Shown piece by piece: positions 1 to 9,386 of a DNA stretch of 57,291 nt. Each line of letters opens with the position of its first letter. The first letter of the stretch is position 1. The notes beneath the pieces were generated by a model that searched no databases, had not been told where the DNA came from, and saw only the letters and a list, made by a program, of their open reading frames with translations. Source of the DNA: Phycisphaerales bacterium (GTDB lineage Bacteria > Planctomycetota > Phycisphaerae > Phycisphaerales > SM1A02); the NCBI GenBank assembly GCA_022447205.1, contig JAKVBQ010000018.1:1-57291 (forward strand). The letters run 5' to 3'. A program made the translations under genes and the position numbers.

Positions 1-1
1 G

Positions 2-280
2 GATGAGCTGGCTTCACCAACCGGATCAACCACGTACGACGTTGTTCTCGTCGATCTTGAGATGCCTCGCATGGGTGGCCTTGAAGCGGCGGCGGCATTG
101 CGTGCTGAAGGATGCACCACTCCGATCATCACCCTGAGCGCACATCGCTCTGAGGACGTCGAAGTGCGCGCTCGCCTCAATGGCTGTGATGCCTCCCTCG
201 TGAAGCCGGTCCCACCTGTCGAACTGGCGCGGAGAATTCATCTCGTCCTTGAGTCCTCGGGGCTCCGACGCGCCGGCTAA
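2..280 (+). CDS. Response regulator receiver domain, C-terminal part (5' end outside window)
   Basis: The open frame enters from the left edge and ends at TAA 278-280. The visible part carries the phospho-acceptor strand and loop (VVLVDLEMPRMGG; the Asp at 53-55 is the probable phosphorylation site), a Ser on the next strand (IITLSAH) and the conserved Lys-Pro (SLVKPV) before the last helix. These are the hallmarks of a CheY-like receiver domain. No output domain follows, so it is either a stand-alone receiver or the C-terminal receiver of a hybrid histidine kinase; the missing 5' part would decide. Its partner cannot be named from this window. Confidence 0.85.
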   Translation, partial: DELASPTGSTTYDVVLVDLEMPRMGGLEAAAALRAEGCTTPIITLSAHRSEDVEVRARLNGCDASLVKPVPPVELARRIHLVLESSGLRRAG

Positions 281-413
281 ATCAAACTCACTTTGTAGAA
301 CAGCGCTTTTGCATTCTTCTTGTATGGAGCGTGCTGCTAGTCCTTCTATGGTTCACTATGGACGATTTGGCCTTCATGGATACCTCTGTGCCCGCTGTTA
401 TCATGGACACATC

Positions 414-1247
414 ATGCGAACCGTGATCATCAGTGATGTGCATGCGAACCTCGAGGCACTCGAGACCGTGCTCGAGGATGTTGCAGGGCGAGCGCATGAT
501 CGGATCATCTGTCTCGGTGATGTGATCGGATACGGCCCCGACCCCTGTGCCTGCATCGATCTCGTCGAGCAGCACTGCGAATTCTCCCTTCTGGGGAACC
601 ATGACTACGCCTGTCTGTACGAGCCGACCAACTTCAATCCGATCGCGGTGCAGGGTTCCTACTGGACGCGAGCGCAGTTCGAACCGGAAGGTGACGGACT
701 CAGGAACGATGATGCGGCACGTCGCCAGGCCTATCTGCACCTCATGCGGACCTTCTCCTACCTCGACGATGACCGCGACTACCTCCTGGTGCATGCCTCC
801 CCGAAGAAGCCGCTTTCCGAGTACCTCTTCCAGGATGATGTGCAGAAGGCGAGCAAGATCACGGGTGCGTTCTCGGCCATGCGTGGAGGTGCCTACGCAT
901 TCGTGGGTCACACCCATGTCCCGGGCGTGTTCTCCGCCGAACGTGACCAGGAAGGTCGCATCTCGATCGACTCGCTCTATGAGTTCGACTACGCGAACGA
1001 ACTCGAAGGACCGTTCGAACTGGATACCTGCGACGGTCGCATGAGCTTCATCGTGAATCCGGGATCGGTCGGCCAGCCACGGGACGGCGACCCGAGGGCG
1101 AGCTATGCCATCCTCGATACCTCCGGACCGGTTCCCACCGTCGAATTCACCAGGATCGCCTATTCCGCGGAAACCACCCGCGCCAAGATCCATGCCAACC
1201 GGCACCTGGGGGATCGCCTCGGGGACCGTCTGATCGTGGGTGAATGA
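414..1247 (+). CDS. Metallophosphoesterase, first of a tandem pair
   Basis: A 277-residue calcineurin-like phosphoesterase of the YfcE type, presumably a cytoplasmic two-metal phosphodiesterase or phosphatase; the substrate is unknown. Metal-binding motifs are DVH (8-10), GD (35-36), GNHD (61-64) and GHTH (165-168), followed by a conserved NPGSVGQPRDGD segment. An upstream in-frame GTG at 249 is possible, but homology begins at ATG 414. A TATCAT box at 399-404 lies nine bases before that ATG, so the transcript would be nearly leaderless. The next gene is a clear paralogue, so the pair looks like a local duplication. Confidence 0.9.
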   Translation: MRTVIISDVHANLEALETVLEDVAGRAHDRIICLGDVIGYGPDPCACIDLVEQHCEFSLLGNHDYACLYEPTNFNPIAVQGSYWTRAQFEPEGDGLRNDDAARRQAYLHLMRTFSYLDDDRDYLLVHASPKKPLSEYLFQDDVQKASKITGAFSAMRGGAYAFVGHTHVPGVFSAERDQEGRISIDSLYEFDYANELEGPFELDTCDGRMSFIVNPGSVGQPRDGDPRASYAILDTSGPVPTVEFTRIAYSAETTRAKIHANRHLGDRLGDRLIVGE

Positions 1248-1334
1248 CCGCTCTGGTGGCGGATCCGCGGTGTCTCCAATAGCATTTCCCCTTCCGGCCT
1301 CCCGGGCCAGTTGTCTCCTCAAGCAGGCGAAGCA

Positions 1335-2210
1335 GTGCGAACCGCGATCATCAGTGACATTCATGCCAACGTCTATGCCCTCAAGGCCGTCCTGGAGGAC
1401 ATCGAGGCCCACGAGGTCGATCGGGTGATCTGTCTTGGTGACGTGATCGGATACGGTCCCGACCCCATCGAATGCGTCGATCTCGTTCGTGAGCATTGCG
1501 CACTGACCCTGCTCGGCAACCATGACTTCGCCTGCCGGACCCAGCCCGTGAACTTCAACTTCATGGCACGGGACGCGGCTCTCTGGACACAGGATCGCCT
1601 GGACCTTCCCTACCCCGACGAGGCGGCTCGAGAGGAGCGGATCCGTTTCCTTGATTCACTGCCCGTTCGCCAGATGCTCGATGACGATCCGCGCTTCCTC
1701 TGCGTGCACGGCTCCAGCCGCCATCCAACCAACGAATACGTCTTTCCTGATGACGGCTTTCGCGCCGAACGCATGAAGCCGCTCTTCGATCGATTCGAGG
1801 GGATCTGCTTCGAGGGTCACACTCACTGGCCCGGCGTGTTCGTCTGCGAGCAGCTTTCCGGTCAGGATCCGAGCTATTCCTTCTACCGGGGCTTCTGTGA
1901 AGAAGGCCGACAAGGGAGTCTCTGCGGAGGTACGCAGACCGGCATCGACCGTATCGTCCTCCGTCTTTCGGAGGGGACGCGGTACATCATCAACCCTGGT
2001 TCGGTCGGGCAGCCACGTGACGGTGATTCCTGGGCCAGCTGGTCGATTCTGGACCAGCCGGATGGCGAGACCGACACGGACCCCACCCTGACATTCCACA
2101 GGACCAACTACGACTGGATGCGCGTTCGGGAACGGATCGAACAATACAGGCGCGATGGTGACGACCGCCTGGATCCCTTCCTCGGCGAGCGTCTGGGCAT
2201 GGGACGCTGA
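1335..2210 (+). CDS. Metallophosphoesterase, second of a tandem pair
   Basis: A 291-residue paralogue of the preceding gene, sharing IISDxHAN, ICLGDVIGYGPDP, TLLGNHD, GHTHWPGVF and NPGSVGQPRDGD. It should bind two metals and act on a phosphate ester; the substrate is unknown. It differs by an insert of about 30 residues after the GHTH motif (around 1845-1965). I chose GTG 1335 because it aligns with the ATG of the first copy; TTG 1311 is the alternative. It ends eight bases before yidC, so the two are probably co-transcribed. Confidence 0.88.
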   Translation: MRTAIISDIHANVYALKAVLEDIEAHEVDRVICLGDVIGYGPDPIECVDLVREHCALTLLGNHDFACRTQPVNFNFMARDAALWTQDRLDLPYPDEAAREERIRFLDSLPVRQMLDDDPRFLCVHGSSRHPTNEYVFPDDGFRAERMKPLFDRFEGICFEGHTHWPGVFVCEQLSGQDPSYSFYRGFCEEGRQGSLCGGTQTGIDRIVLRLSEGTRYIINPGSVGQPRDGDSWASWSILDQPDGETDTDPTLTFHRTNYDWMRVRERIEQYRRDGDDRLDPFLGERLGMGR

Positions 2211-2218
2211 AAGCAGTC

Positions 2219-4540
2219 ATGGACGCCTCGACACGCAAGATCGTCTTTCCCCTGATCATCGCAACCGTGGCGTGCCTCGTCGTCGCTGCCGTGATCCTCG
2301 GACCCGGCCGGACCGCTGACACCAATGAGGCGCCTGCGGCAGCACCCGACGCCTCGACGGTTGCGGAGGCGGCGACCATCTCACCGGATGAGAGTGCGTC
2401 CCCGGACGCGAGCATTCAGGAGGCAACCGCCGACGTCGCTTCCACTGCTGCCGCCGAATCCGATGCGGACCGGGAACTGCCTCCGATGCCGGAACGGGAA
2501 GGGGGCTGGGGTCGTCTCGTCGCAGCTGCGCCAGCCGGGACCCTTCTCGAGCGTGGCGGCGCGAGCTCGATCGGTTCCCTTGATCCCGAACGCGAGCGAC
2601 TGCAGATCGACTTCTCCTCGAAGTCGGCTGGCATCTCGAAGATCACGTTCAGCAACTTCTGGCGCACCGGTGCAGCCAAGCGTCAGGCCGACGCCCATCA
2701 TGCGGCGATCGCCGACGGCGTCTCCGATCCACCTCCGCTCCCCGATGAAAGCGAACGCTACGTCCTCGACACGTCCGGGATGCTCTACACCGAATCGGGC
2801 GCAGCGGTCGAGACGCCGATCCTTGCCGTGCGCTCCCTCCGGATCATCGGCTGGGGGGACACCCCTCAGGACGTGCTCCTGTTCGGTGACGTCTGGTCCG
2901 AGGTCGAACCGGGCCTCTTCAAGTCGGAGATCCGCGAGGAGGGAACCGACCAGGTCGTGTGTTCGATCACGCGTCGGTTCGTTCTTCCCGAGGGTCGCTA
3001 CGAGATCGCGCTCGAGCAGTCGGTGGCCAACGAGTCCGGCCAGCCCCTCAGGGTGCAGTGGATCCAGTACGGGCCCGGTGACCTCGCTCGTGACGAGACC
3101 ACCTACCTCCAGGACATGCGGCGTTTCCACTTCGGGTACCTGATGAACTCGAAGCGCGATCCGAGCCAGTCCCACGTCCTCTATTCCGGGATGATGCTCG
3201 AGCGTCGCACCGCAGTGGAGATGGCCGAGACCTACCGCGAAGATCCCATCGACAACATGCTGTGGCCGACCGAAGCCTCCAGGGAGGACGGGTACTCCCT
3301 GTCCTGGTTCGGCACGACCAACCGCTACTTCGCACTGTGCATCCACGCTCCGTACGATCCGCCCGACTCGCCCTCCAAGCGACTCTCGGCGATCGAGACG
3401 ATCAGTCCCCTCGGATTCGGTGTGGATGAGGAGCAGAATCTCGAGACCCAGCTTCTCGGCAAACTGCAGTACGTCGATGCCGGCGGGTCCGTCGACTGGG
3501 ACATGGGCCTCTATGCCGGACCGCTCGAACGATCCGTCCTCGACGGCGTCGAGCCCTACGTCGGGCTGAACATGGGTGGCCTGATCCTGTACCTGATGAG
3601 CGGCTGCTGCACGTTCTGCACGTTCGCCTGGCTGGCGGACTTCATGGTCATCTTCCTGTCCTTCATCCACGGCTACGTCTTCGACTGGGGCATCTCGATC
3701 ATCTTCCTGGTGATCCTCGTCCGAACCCTCCTGCACCCGATCACCCGCAAGGGGCAGATCAGCATGCAGAAGAACGCGAAGGCGATGGGCGAGATGAAGC
3801 CGGAGCTCGACGAGCTCAAGAAGCGCTACGCGAACGACCCCGAGAAGCAGCGCAAGGAACAGATGCGTCTCATGCAGGAGAAGGGGATGAATCCCCTCGG
3901 GTGCGGCGGAGCGATGCTGCCGATGTTCCTGCAGATGCCGATCTGGATCGCCTTGTACGCGGTCCTCTTCTTCGCCTTCGAACTCCGTCAGGAATGGGCG
4001 TTCTACGGCATCTTCCAGTCCTTCGACGGTTGGGCGTTCATGGGTGACCTCAGCGCCCCGGACAACTTCATCAAGTTCTCCGGTGAACCCTACGACCTCT
4101 GGTTCTTCCAGTTCACCGGCATCAACCTGCTCCCCCTGCTCATGGGTCTGGTGTTCTACTTCCAGCAGAAGTACATGACGCCTCCGCCCAGTGCGAGCAT
4201 GACCGAGGACCAGCTTCGTCAGCAGAAGATGATGAAGGTGATGATGCTCGTCCTCTTCCCGGTCATGCTGTACGGAGCACCGAGCGGACTGACCCTCTAC
4301 ATCCTCACCTCCAGCGTCATCGGCACCCTCGAGAGCCGCTACATCCGTGGGCACATCAAGAAGCTCCAGGAGCGCGAGGACAACGAACCCGACGTGATCG
4401 ACGGTGGCGGAGGTGGTGGATCGGCGAAGGCCGCGAAGAAACAGGATCGAATGGGCAGGATGTACGAGCAGATGCTCGAGAACGCCCGGAAGCGCCAGGA
4501 AGCCAAGCAGCAGAAGAAGAAGACGTTCAAGAGGCGCTGA
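2219..4540 (+). CDS. yidC: Membrane protein insertase YidC
   Basis: YidC/Oxa1 insertase of 773 residues, which inserts and folds inner-membrane proteins alone or with SecYEG. An N-terminal membrane helix (about 5-27) is followed by an Ala/Glu/Ser-rich linker, a large periplasmic domain to about residue 440, and the conserved five-helix core. The first core helix ends with the conserved Arg (ILVRTLLHPI). Next come the charged cytoplasmic hairpin (QKNAKAMGEMKPELDELKKR) and the MNPLGCGGAMLPMFLQMPI segment. The tail is basic (KKKTFKRR), as in ribosome-interacting YidC proteins. The usual rpmH-rnpA neighbours are absent, but mnmE follows, as it often does. Confidence 0.97.
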   Translation: MDASTRKIVFPLIIATVACLVVAAVILGPGRTADTNEAPAAAPDASTVAEAATISPDESASPDASIQEATADVASTAAAESDADRELPPMPEREGGWGRLVAAAPAGTLLERGGASSIGSLDPERERLQIDFSSKSAGISKITFSNFWRTGAAKRQADAHHAAIADGVSDPPPLPDESERYVLDTSGMLYTESGAAVETPILAVRSLRIIGWGDTPQDVLLFGDVWSEVEPGLFKSEIREEGTDQVVCSITRRFVLPEGRYEIALEQSVANESGQPLRVQWIQYGPGDLARDETTYLQDMRRFHFGYLMNSKRDPSQSHVLYSGMMLERRTAVEMAETYREDPIDNMLWPTEASREDGYSLSWFGTTNRYFALCIHAPYDPPDSPSKRLSAIETISPLGFGVDEEQNLETQLLGKLQYVDAGGSVDWDMGLYAGPLERSVLDGVEPYVGLNMGGLILYLMSGCCTFCTFAWLADFMVIFLSFIHGYVFDWGISIIFLVILVRTLLHPITRKGQISMQKNAKAMGEMKPELDELKKRYANDPEKQRKEQMRLMQEKGMNPLGCGGAMLPMFLQMPIWIALYAVLFFAFELRQEWAFYGIFQSFDGWAFMGDLSAPDNFIKFSGEPYDLWFFQFTGINLLPLLMGLVFYFQQKYMTPPPSASMTEDQLRQQKMMKVMMLVLFPVMLYGAPSGLTLYILTSSVIGTLESRYIRGHIKKLQEREDNEPDVIDGGGGGGSAKAAKKQDRMGRMYEQMLENARKRQEAKQQKKKTFKRR

Positions 4541-4562
4541 CCCGCATCCCGAGAGGACGCTC

Positions 4563-5912
4563 TTGAATCCTGCCGACACCATCATGGCCGTCTCCAGTCC
4601 GCCGGGGCAGGGACAACGTGCACTTCTTCGCCTCAGTGGGCCTTCCGCTCGAGCGCTTGCGCGGCTTGAATCATGCCAACCCGGCTGTCACCGAGTCCGC
4701 CTGGCGGTGCAAGGCGGCACGTTGCCCGCGATCGCGGTGATCGCGCACGGGCCTGCCAGCTACACGGGCGATGACGTCGTCGAACTCCTCGTGCCGGGTG
4801 GAGACGCGGGTCTTGCCCACCTCCAGGAGACACTGATCCAGGAAGCGGAGGCTCGAGCAGTCGCCTTGCGACAGGCGGAACCGGGCGAGTTCACGGCACG
4901 GGCCTACCTGAACGGCAGGATCGACCTGCTCGAGGCGGAGGGCATCGCCGAGGCCATTCGCGCGGAATCCGATTCACATCTCCGCGCGGCACGACTGATG
5001 TCCGACGGTGGGCTGGGATCCGTCGCGCTCGAGCTCGTCGATTCACTGACCCACCTGACCGCGATGGTCGAGGCTGGCATCGACTTCACCGACCAGGAGG
5101 ATGTGGTCGCGATCGCCAACGACGCTCTCGAAGCCCGGTTGGCGGATCTCGTCGCCGGCCTGGATCGAAGGCTTGAAGGCACGACATCGATCGAGCGCAT
5201 CGAATCCGTGCCTCGCGTGGTGCTGGCGGGACCGGCGAATGCAGGCAAGTCGAGTCTGTTCAACGCGCTCCTCGGTTCGGAACGCACGGTGGTGACCGCC
5301 GTCGAGGGGACGACGCGTGACGTCGTGACCGAATCCCTCCTCCTCGAGACACCTGATGGCGATCTCGAGATCCTGCTCTCCGATGTGGCCGGTTTCGAAG
5401 CCGTGAACGAAGGCACTGATCCACGCATCGCGCGGGCGATGCAGGCGGGTGCAAGGGAAGCGGTCGAACGTGCCGATCTCGTGGTGCGTTGCACGGCGCC
5501 CGGTCAGGAACTCGCGTCGCTGGCCGAGGGCATTCCCGTGCTCGATGTCGCGACGAAGGGGGATCTGTCCCCGGTCGGGGTGAGCGGACATGTCGTTTCC
5601 GTCGTCGACGGGACGGGTGTTCGGGAACTCGCGGACCTGATCGCAGATCGCCTCGGTGCTCGATCAAACGTCCTTGGGAGCGGCATGCTCGCACTGACTC
5701 ATCGTCACAGGACCGTCCTCGATCGATCCATGGATGCCATGGTGCGTGCACGGATGCTGGTTCTCGAGGCCGGTGAGGGCGTGATGCCGCCTGCTGAACT
5801 GATCGCCGCCTGCCTGCGGGATGGTCTGGATGCGCTTGGTGAACTCGTCGGTCGTGTCACACCCGACCAGGTGCTCGAACATGTCTTCGCGCGGTTCTGC
5901 ATCGGCAAGTGA
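4563..5912 (+). CDS. mnmE: tRNA modification GTPase MnmE
   Basis: MnmE (TrmE), 449 residues, normally works with MnmG to install the 5-aminomethyl-type modification at wobble uridine 34 of certain tRNAs. It has the N-terminal folate-binding domain (NPADTIMAVSSPPGQG; GEFTARAYLNGRIDLLEAEG) and a G domain inserted in the helical domain. Motifs are GPANAGKS (223-230), GTTRDVV and DVAG. The protein ends FCIGK, the catalytic C-terminal motif. The start is taken as TTG 4563 because the family begins Met-Asn-Pro-Ala-Asp-Thr-Ile and GAGAGGA lies just upstream; a longer frame would overlap yidC. The TKGD motif replaces the common NKxD. Confidence 0.95.
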   Translation: MNPADTIMAVSSPPGQGQRALLRLSGPSARALARLESCQPGCHRVRLAVQGGTLPAIAVIAHGPASYTGDDVVELLVPGGDAGLAHLQETLIQEAEARAVALRQAEPGEFTARAYLNGRIDLLEAEGIAEAIRAESDSHLRAARLMSDGGLGSVALELVDSLTHLTAMVEAGIDFTDQEDVVAIANDALEARLADLVAGLDRRLEGTTSIERIESVPRVVLAGPANAGKSSLFNALLGSERTVVTAVEGTTRDVVTESLLLETPDGDLEILLSDVAGFEAVNEGTDPRIARAMQAGAREAVERADLVVRCTAPGQELASLAEGIPVLDVATKGDLSPVGVSGHVVSVVDGTGVRELADLIADRLGARSNVLGSGMLALTHRHRTVLDRSMDAMVRARMLVLEAGEGVMPPAELIAACLRDGLDALGELVGRVTPDQVLEHVFARFCIGK

Positions 5913-5978
5913 GCACTTCGATTCCCCAGCATGCTCGATGACTCGACACGCCCGGCCAGGTCGCGATAGCCTGTGGCC

Positions 5979-6377
5979 ATGACCGTGAACATCATCCGGA
6001 TCAGGCCTCGTTACTCTGAATGCGACCCCATGGGAGTCGTGCACCACACCGTCTATCCGATCTGGTTCGAGATGGGCCGGACCGAACTGCTTCGAATGAC
6101 CGGGGTCAGTTACCGGGAACTCGAGGAGCAGGACATCCTGCTCGCCGTGGTCAGACTGGATGTCCGCTATCGGAGTCCGGCCCGGTACGACGAGGAGCTC
6201 GAGCTCGAGACCGAGCTCAAGTCGGTGGGTCGGGTGAAGGTCGTGCACGAGTACCGCCTGAAGCGGGATGGCGACCTGCTGGTCACGGGAACCACGACCC
6301 TGGCCTGCCTGAATCGAGACGGCACGCCCCGGTTGATCCCCGAACTGATGCTCGCTCCTCAGCCTGGATCCGACTGA
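5979..6377 (+). CDS. YbgC-type acyl-CoA thioesterase
   Basis: Hot-dog fold thioesterase of 132 residues, in the YbgC/4-hydroxybenzoyl-CoA thioesterase family, which hydrolyses acyl-CoA thioesters in the cytoplasm. The signature YSECDPMGVVHHTVYPIWFE holds the catalytic Asp and the following conserved His/Tyr residues. A TAGCCT box (5967-5972) stands six bases before ATG 5979, which supports this start over GTG 5973. The 3' end overlaps the 3' end of the convergent DciA-like gene by 19 bases. The substrate cannot be read from the sequence. Confidence 0.88.
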   Translation: MTVNIIRIRPRYSECDPMGVVHHTVYPIWFEMGRTELLRMTGVSYRELEEQDILLAVVRLDVRYRSPARYDEELELETELKSVGRVKVVHEYRLKRDGDLLVTGTTTLACLNRDGTPRLIPELMLAPQPGSD

Positions 6378-6745
6378 TCCGTGGCCCCGAGTTTCGTCTT
6401 GATCCTGGTCAGCGGTCCGCTGTAGAGCCGTCGGAGGTTGGCCTCCAGCCCCGTTCGGAGCAGCCGGTCGAGCTCGTACTTGGCTGGTGAGGAGTCCACC
6501 TCGATCGTGATCGTGGTGCCCCTGGTGCTGCTGAGACGGCTGCAGGCGAGGATCTCGGCCGGGACAAGCTGTTCCCAGGCCTGGCTGAAGGAGGAAAATC
6601 GCTTCTCGTCCCGAACGGCCTTCTTCTTGGTCGACTCGATGATCTCCCCGATCGAGGGGTTGAAATCGCGCCTCCTGCGGTATGGGGCGATTCGGGCGAG
6701 TCTGGCCAGACGTGGATCCTGCATGGTCCTGAGTGTCTCCACCAC
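6359..6745 (-). CDS. DciA-like DUF721 protein
   Basis: A 128-residue protein with a DUF721 (DciA) domain. In many bacteria DciA recruits or loads the replicative helicase. The diagnostic part is the AWEQLVPAEI helix followed by a Thr/Val-rich strand (TTITIEVDSSPAKYELDRLL). The preceding segment is basic (KKKAVRDEKR). The start is GTG 6745 or ATG 6727; a TATCCT box at 6752-6747 lies too close to GTG 6745, which favours 6727. The 3' end overlaps the convergent thioesterase gene. Confidence 0.78.
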   Translation of the reverse strand: MVETLRTMQDPRLARLARIAPYRRRRDFNPSIGEIIESTKKKAVRDEKRFSSFSQAWEQLVPAEILACSRLSSTRGTTITIEVDSSPAKYELDRLLRTGLEANLRRLYSGPLTRIKTKLGATDQSDPG

Positions 6746-6780
6746 GAGGATAGGCGTTTCGCAGGTATGCTGCTCGCCTC

Positions 6781-7881
6781 ATGAGTTCAGTTCACCTTGA
6801 ATCGGTCAGGAAGGTCTTCGGGAGCACCGTGGCGGTGGATGGTGTCGATCTCGACATCGCCTCCGGTGACCTCTTCTTCCTGCTTGGGCCTTCCGGCTGC
6901 GGCAAGACGACCCTGTTGCGCATGATCGCCGGGTTCGCGACTCCCTCCGGGGGCAGCATCAGGATCGGGGATCGGGACGTGACCAGGCTTCCTGCCGAGA
7001 AGCGGGATACCGGGATGGTCTTCCAGAGTTACGCACTCTGGCCCCACATGAGCGTTCGCGAGAACGTCGCCTTCGGACTGAAGGTCCGCAAGCTCGAACG
7101 CGAACGGATCGACGAGGAGGTCGACCGCGCGCTCGCACTCGTCCGCATGGAGGAGTACCACGCCCGCAAGCCGAATGAACTCTCCGGAGGACAGCAGCAG
7201 CGTGTCGCCCTCGCCCGTGCCCTTGCCTTCAAGCCCAGCGTGCTTCTTCTCGACGAACCGCTTTCGAACCTCGATGCGAAGCTTCGAATCGAAATGCGTT
7301 CCGAGATCCGACGCATCGTCGACGAACTCGGTGTCACGACGATCTACGTGACCCACGACCAGAAGGAAGCGCTGTCCCTCGCCGACGACATGGTGGTGAT
7401 GCGGGACGGACACGTCGTGCAACGCGGCGCACCCCGGCAGCTCTACTCCAGACCGAATTCCAGGTTCACCGCCGACTTCCTCGGGGAGACGAACCTGATC
7501 TCCGCGGAGATCTCCGGTTCGGATGGACCGGCCGTCACGCTCTCGACCGTCGCCGGCATGCTGACATCGACGGCCACGGCGGAGTCCGTGCCCGACAAGG
7601 GCAATGTCACGATCTCGATCCGACCGGAGTCCCTGAAGGTGCTTTCTGCCGGTGTCGCGTCGGAGCCCTCTGCGGGCGGATCCGCAACCGGTGGCAGGAC
7701 GTCCGTGATCGAAGGGAAGCTGCTCGACACGATGTTCCTCGGGGAGATGGCCCAGTACCGGGTCGGCGTCGGGGAGGACCTTGTGCTCAAGGTTTTCGAG
7801 CTGAACCCCCGTGAAATGGCCCCGGGGAGCGATATTCGCCTGGGCGTCGAGTCCGAGGACGTCGTTCTGCTGCGGGACTGA
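6781..7881 (+). CDS. ABC transporter ATP-binding protein, MalK/PotA type
   Basis: A 366-residue ATPase subunit of an importer. It has Walker A GPSGCGKT (36-43), the Q-loop in MVFQSYALWPHM, the signature LSGGQQQR, Walker B VLLLDEPLSNLD, the switch VTHDQ and a C-terminal TOBE region (about 240-366). The sequence resembles the iron(III)/spermidine/sugar import class. No permease or binding protein is nearby, so it may serve a transporter encoded elsewhere, as MsiK-type shared ATPases do. TATGCT (6766-6771) lies nine bases before ATG, with no Shine-Dalgarno site. Confidence 0.93.
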   Translation: MSSVHLESVRKVFGSTVAVDGVDLDIASGDLFFLLGPSGCGKTTLLRMIAGFATPSGGSIRIGDRDVTRLPAEKRDTGMVFQSYALWPHMSVRENVAFGLKVRKLERERIDEEVDRALALVRMEEYHARKPNELSGGQQQRVALARALAFKPSVLLLDEPLSNLDAKLRIEMRSEIRRIVDELGVTTIYVTHDQKEALSLADDMVVMRDGHVVQRGAPRQLYSRPNSRFTADFLGETNLISAEISGSDGPAVTLSTVAGMLTSTATAESVPDKGNVTISIRPESLKVLSAGVASEPSAGGSATGGRTSVIEGKLLDTMFLGEMAQYRVGVGEDLVLKVFELNPREMAPGSDIRLGVESEDVVLLRD

Positions 7882-7908
7882 CCCTGACTCGGCTAGACTG
7901 CGCGGCTC

Positions 7909-9378
7909 ATGTCATCCGCCACCAACATGCCTCGGATCGCGATCGTAGGGCGACCCAATGTCGGGAAGTCCAGCCTGTTCAACCGCCTGGTCGGCCGGCG
8001 GGTGTCGATCGTCGATCCCACGCCCGGTGTCACGCGTGACCGTGTCGATGGCGTGATCCAGGTGAACCCCCCCGAAGAGACGTTGGAGACCGAGCCTCGT
8101 TTCGCGGAACTGACCGATACCGGGGGCTACGGCGTCTATGTCGGCGAGGGTGCGCGCTTCGATGATGCAGGCGAGGATCTCGCCCGGCTCACCGATGCGA
8201 TCGAATCGCAGATCCGATACGCGACGCGTGAAGCCGACCTCGTGATCTTCCTCCTCGATGCCCAAACCGGGGTGACCGCCCTCGATGAGCGCATCGCGAC
8301 CATGCTTCGCAAGGAGGGGAGCGCCGAGAAGGTCATGACCGTCACCAACAAGGTCGACGACGATTCCTGGCAGGCCCATGCGCATGATGCCTCCGCACTC
8401 GGATTCGGTGAACCGATCCCGGTCTCCGCGAAGAGCGGCTACGGGCGTCGGCAGCTCGGTGAGGCACTCTGGGATCGGATCGCCGATGGTCAAGGCGCAC
8501 CGCGAGATCCCTCGATCCAGTTCGCGATCGTCGGTGCCAGAAATGCCGGCAAGTCGACGCTGATCAATGCGCTTGCAGGGCGAAAGAGGGTGATCGTCTC
8601 CGAGATCGCCGGAACCACCCGTGATTCGGTCGACGTCCGCTTCGAGATCGATGACAAGCAATTCCTCGCGATCGACACCGCCGGTGTCCGAAAGCGGAAA
8701 TCCTGGGCTGATGATGTCGAGTACTACTCCCATTCCCGTGCCCGGGATGCGATTCGACGGAGCGACGTCTGCATTCTCCTCGTCGATGCGTCGAAGGAGA
8801 TCTCCCAGGTCGAGAAGAAGCTCTCACTCGAGCTTCAGAAGCAGTTCAAGCCGACGCTCGTCGCCGTCAACAAGTTCGACCTCGTCGAAGACGAGGTCAA
8901 GCCCGAACAGTACGTCGACTACCTGACCCAGGAACTGCGCGGCTTGAGCTACGCCCCACTGGTCTTCATCAGTGCGAAGGAAGGGGAGGGGCTCGACGAT
9001 GTCGTGAAGCTGGTCGCCAACCTCGAGAAGCAGGCATCGCACCGGGAGACCACCGGTCAGATCAATCGACTGGTCCAGGAGATCCTCAAGGAGCGGGGGC
9101 CCTCCTCGAAGCTCGGCACCAAGGCGAAGATCCTCTATGCGACCCAGGTCGGCATCAACCCGCCGACCGTCGTCATGGTCGTCAACAAGCCCGACCTCTT
9201 CACCCAGGGCTATCGCCGCTTCCTCATGAATCGCCTCAGGGACCAACTGCCCTTCTCCGAGGTTCCGATCCGACTGGTCATCACGGAACGCAGCAGGATG
9301 TCCCTGTCCGCCCTCAAGGGCGGTGACCACCGGGCCGGGGAACGACTCATCGAGGAAGATGCTGGCGAATCGGACTGA
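7909..9378 (+). CDS. der: Ribosome assembly GTPase Der (EngA)
   Basis: A 489-residue GTPase with two tandem G domains and a C-terminal KH-like domain, needed for maturation of the 50S ribosomal subunit. G domain 1 has GRPNVGKS, TPGVTRD, DTGGYG and TNKVD. G domain 2 has GARNAGKST, GTTRDSVD, DTAG and NKFD. The C-terminal part (TKAKILYATQVGINPPTVVM) is typical. TAGACT (7894-7899) is nine bases before ATG, so the transcript is probably leaderless. Length is close to the family norm. Confidence 0.97.
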   Translation: MSSATNMPRIAIVGRPNVGKSSLFNRLVGRRVSIVDPTPGVTRDRVDGVIQVNPPEETLETEPRFAELTDTGGYGVYVGEGARFDDAGEDLARLTDAIESQIRYATREADLVIFLLDAQTGVTALDERIATMLRKEGSAEKVMTVTNKVDDDSWQAHAHDASALGFGEPIPVSAKSGYGRRQLGEALWDRIADGQGAPRDPSIQFAIVGARNAGKSTLINALAGRKRVIVSEIAGTTRDSVDVRFEIDDKQFLAIDTAGVRKRKSWADDVEYYSHSRARDAIRRSDVCILLVDASKEISQVEKKLSLELQKQFKPTLVAVNKFDLVEDEVKPEQYVDYLTQELRGLSYAPLVFISAKEGEGLDDVVKLVANLEKQASHRETTGQINRLVQEILKERGPSSKLGTKAKILYATQVGINPPTVVMVVNKPDLFTQGYRRFLMNRLRDQLPFSEVPIRLVITERSRMSLSALKGGDHRAGERLIEEDAGESD

Positions 9379-9386
9379 CGGTCCGC

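Noticed and set aside
2381-4585. 734-residue frame opposite yidC
   Set aside because: Antisense shadow of an unmistakable yidC; composition is His/Glu/Val-rich with no recognisable motif.
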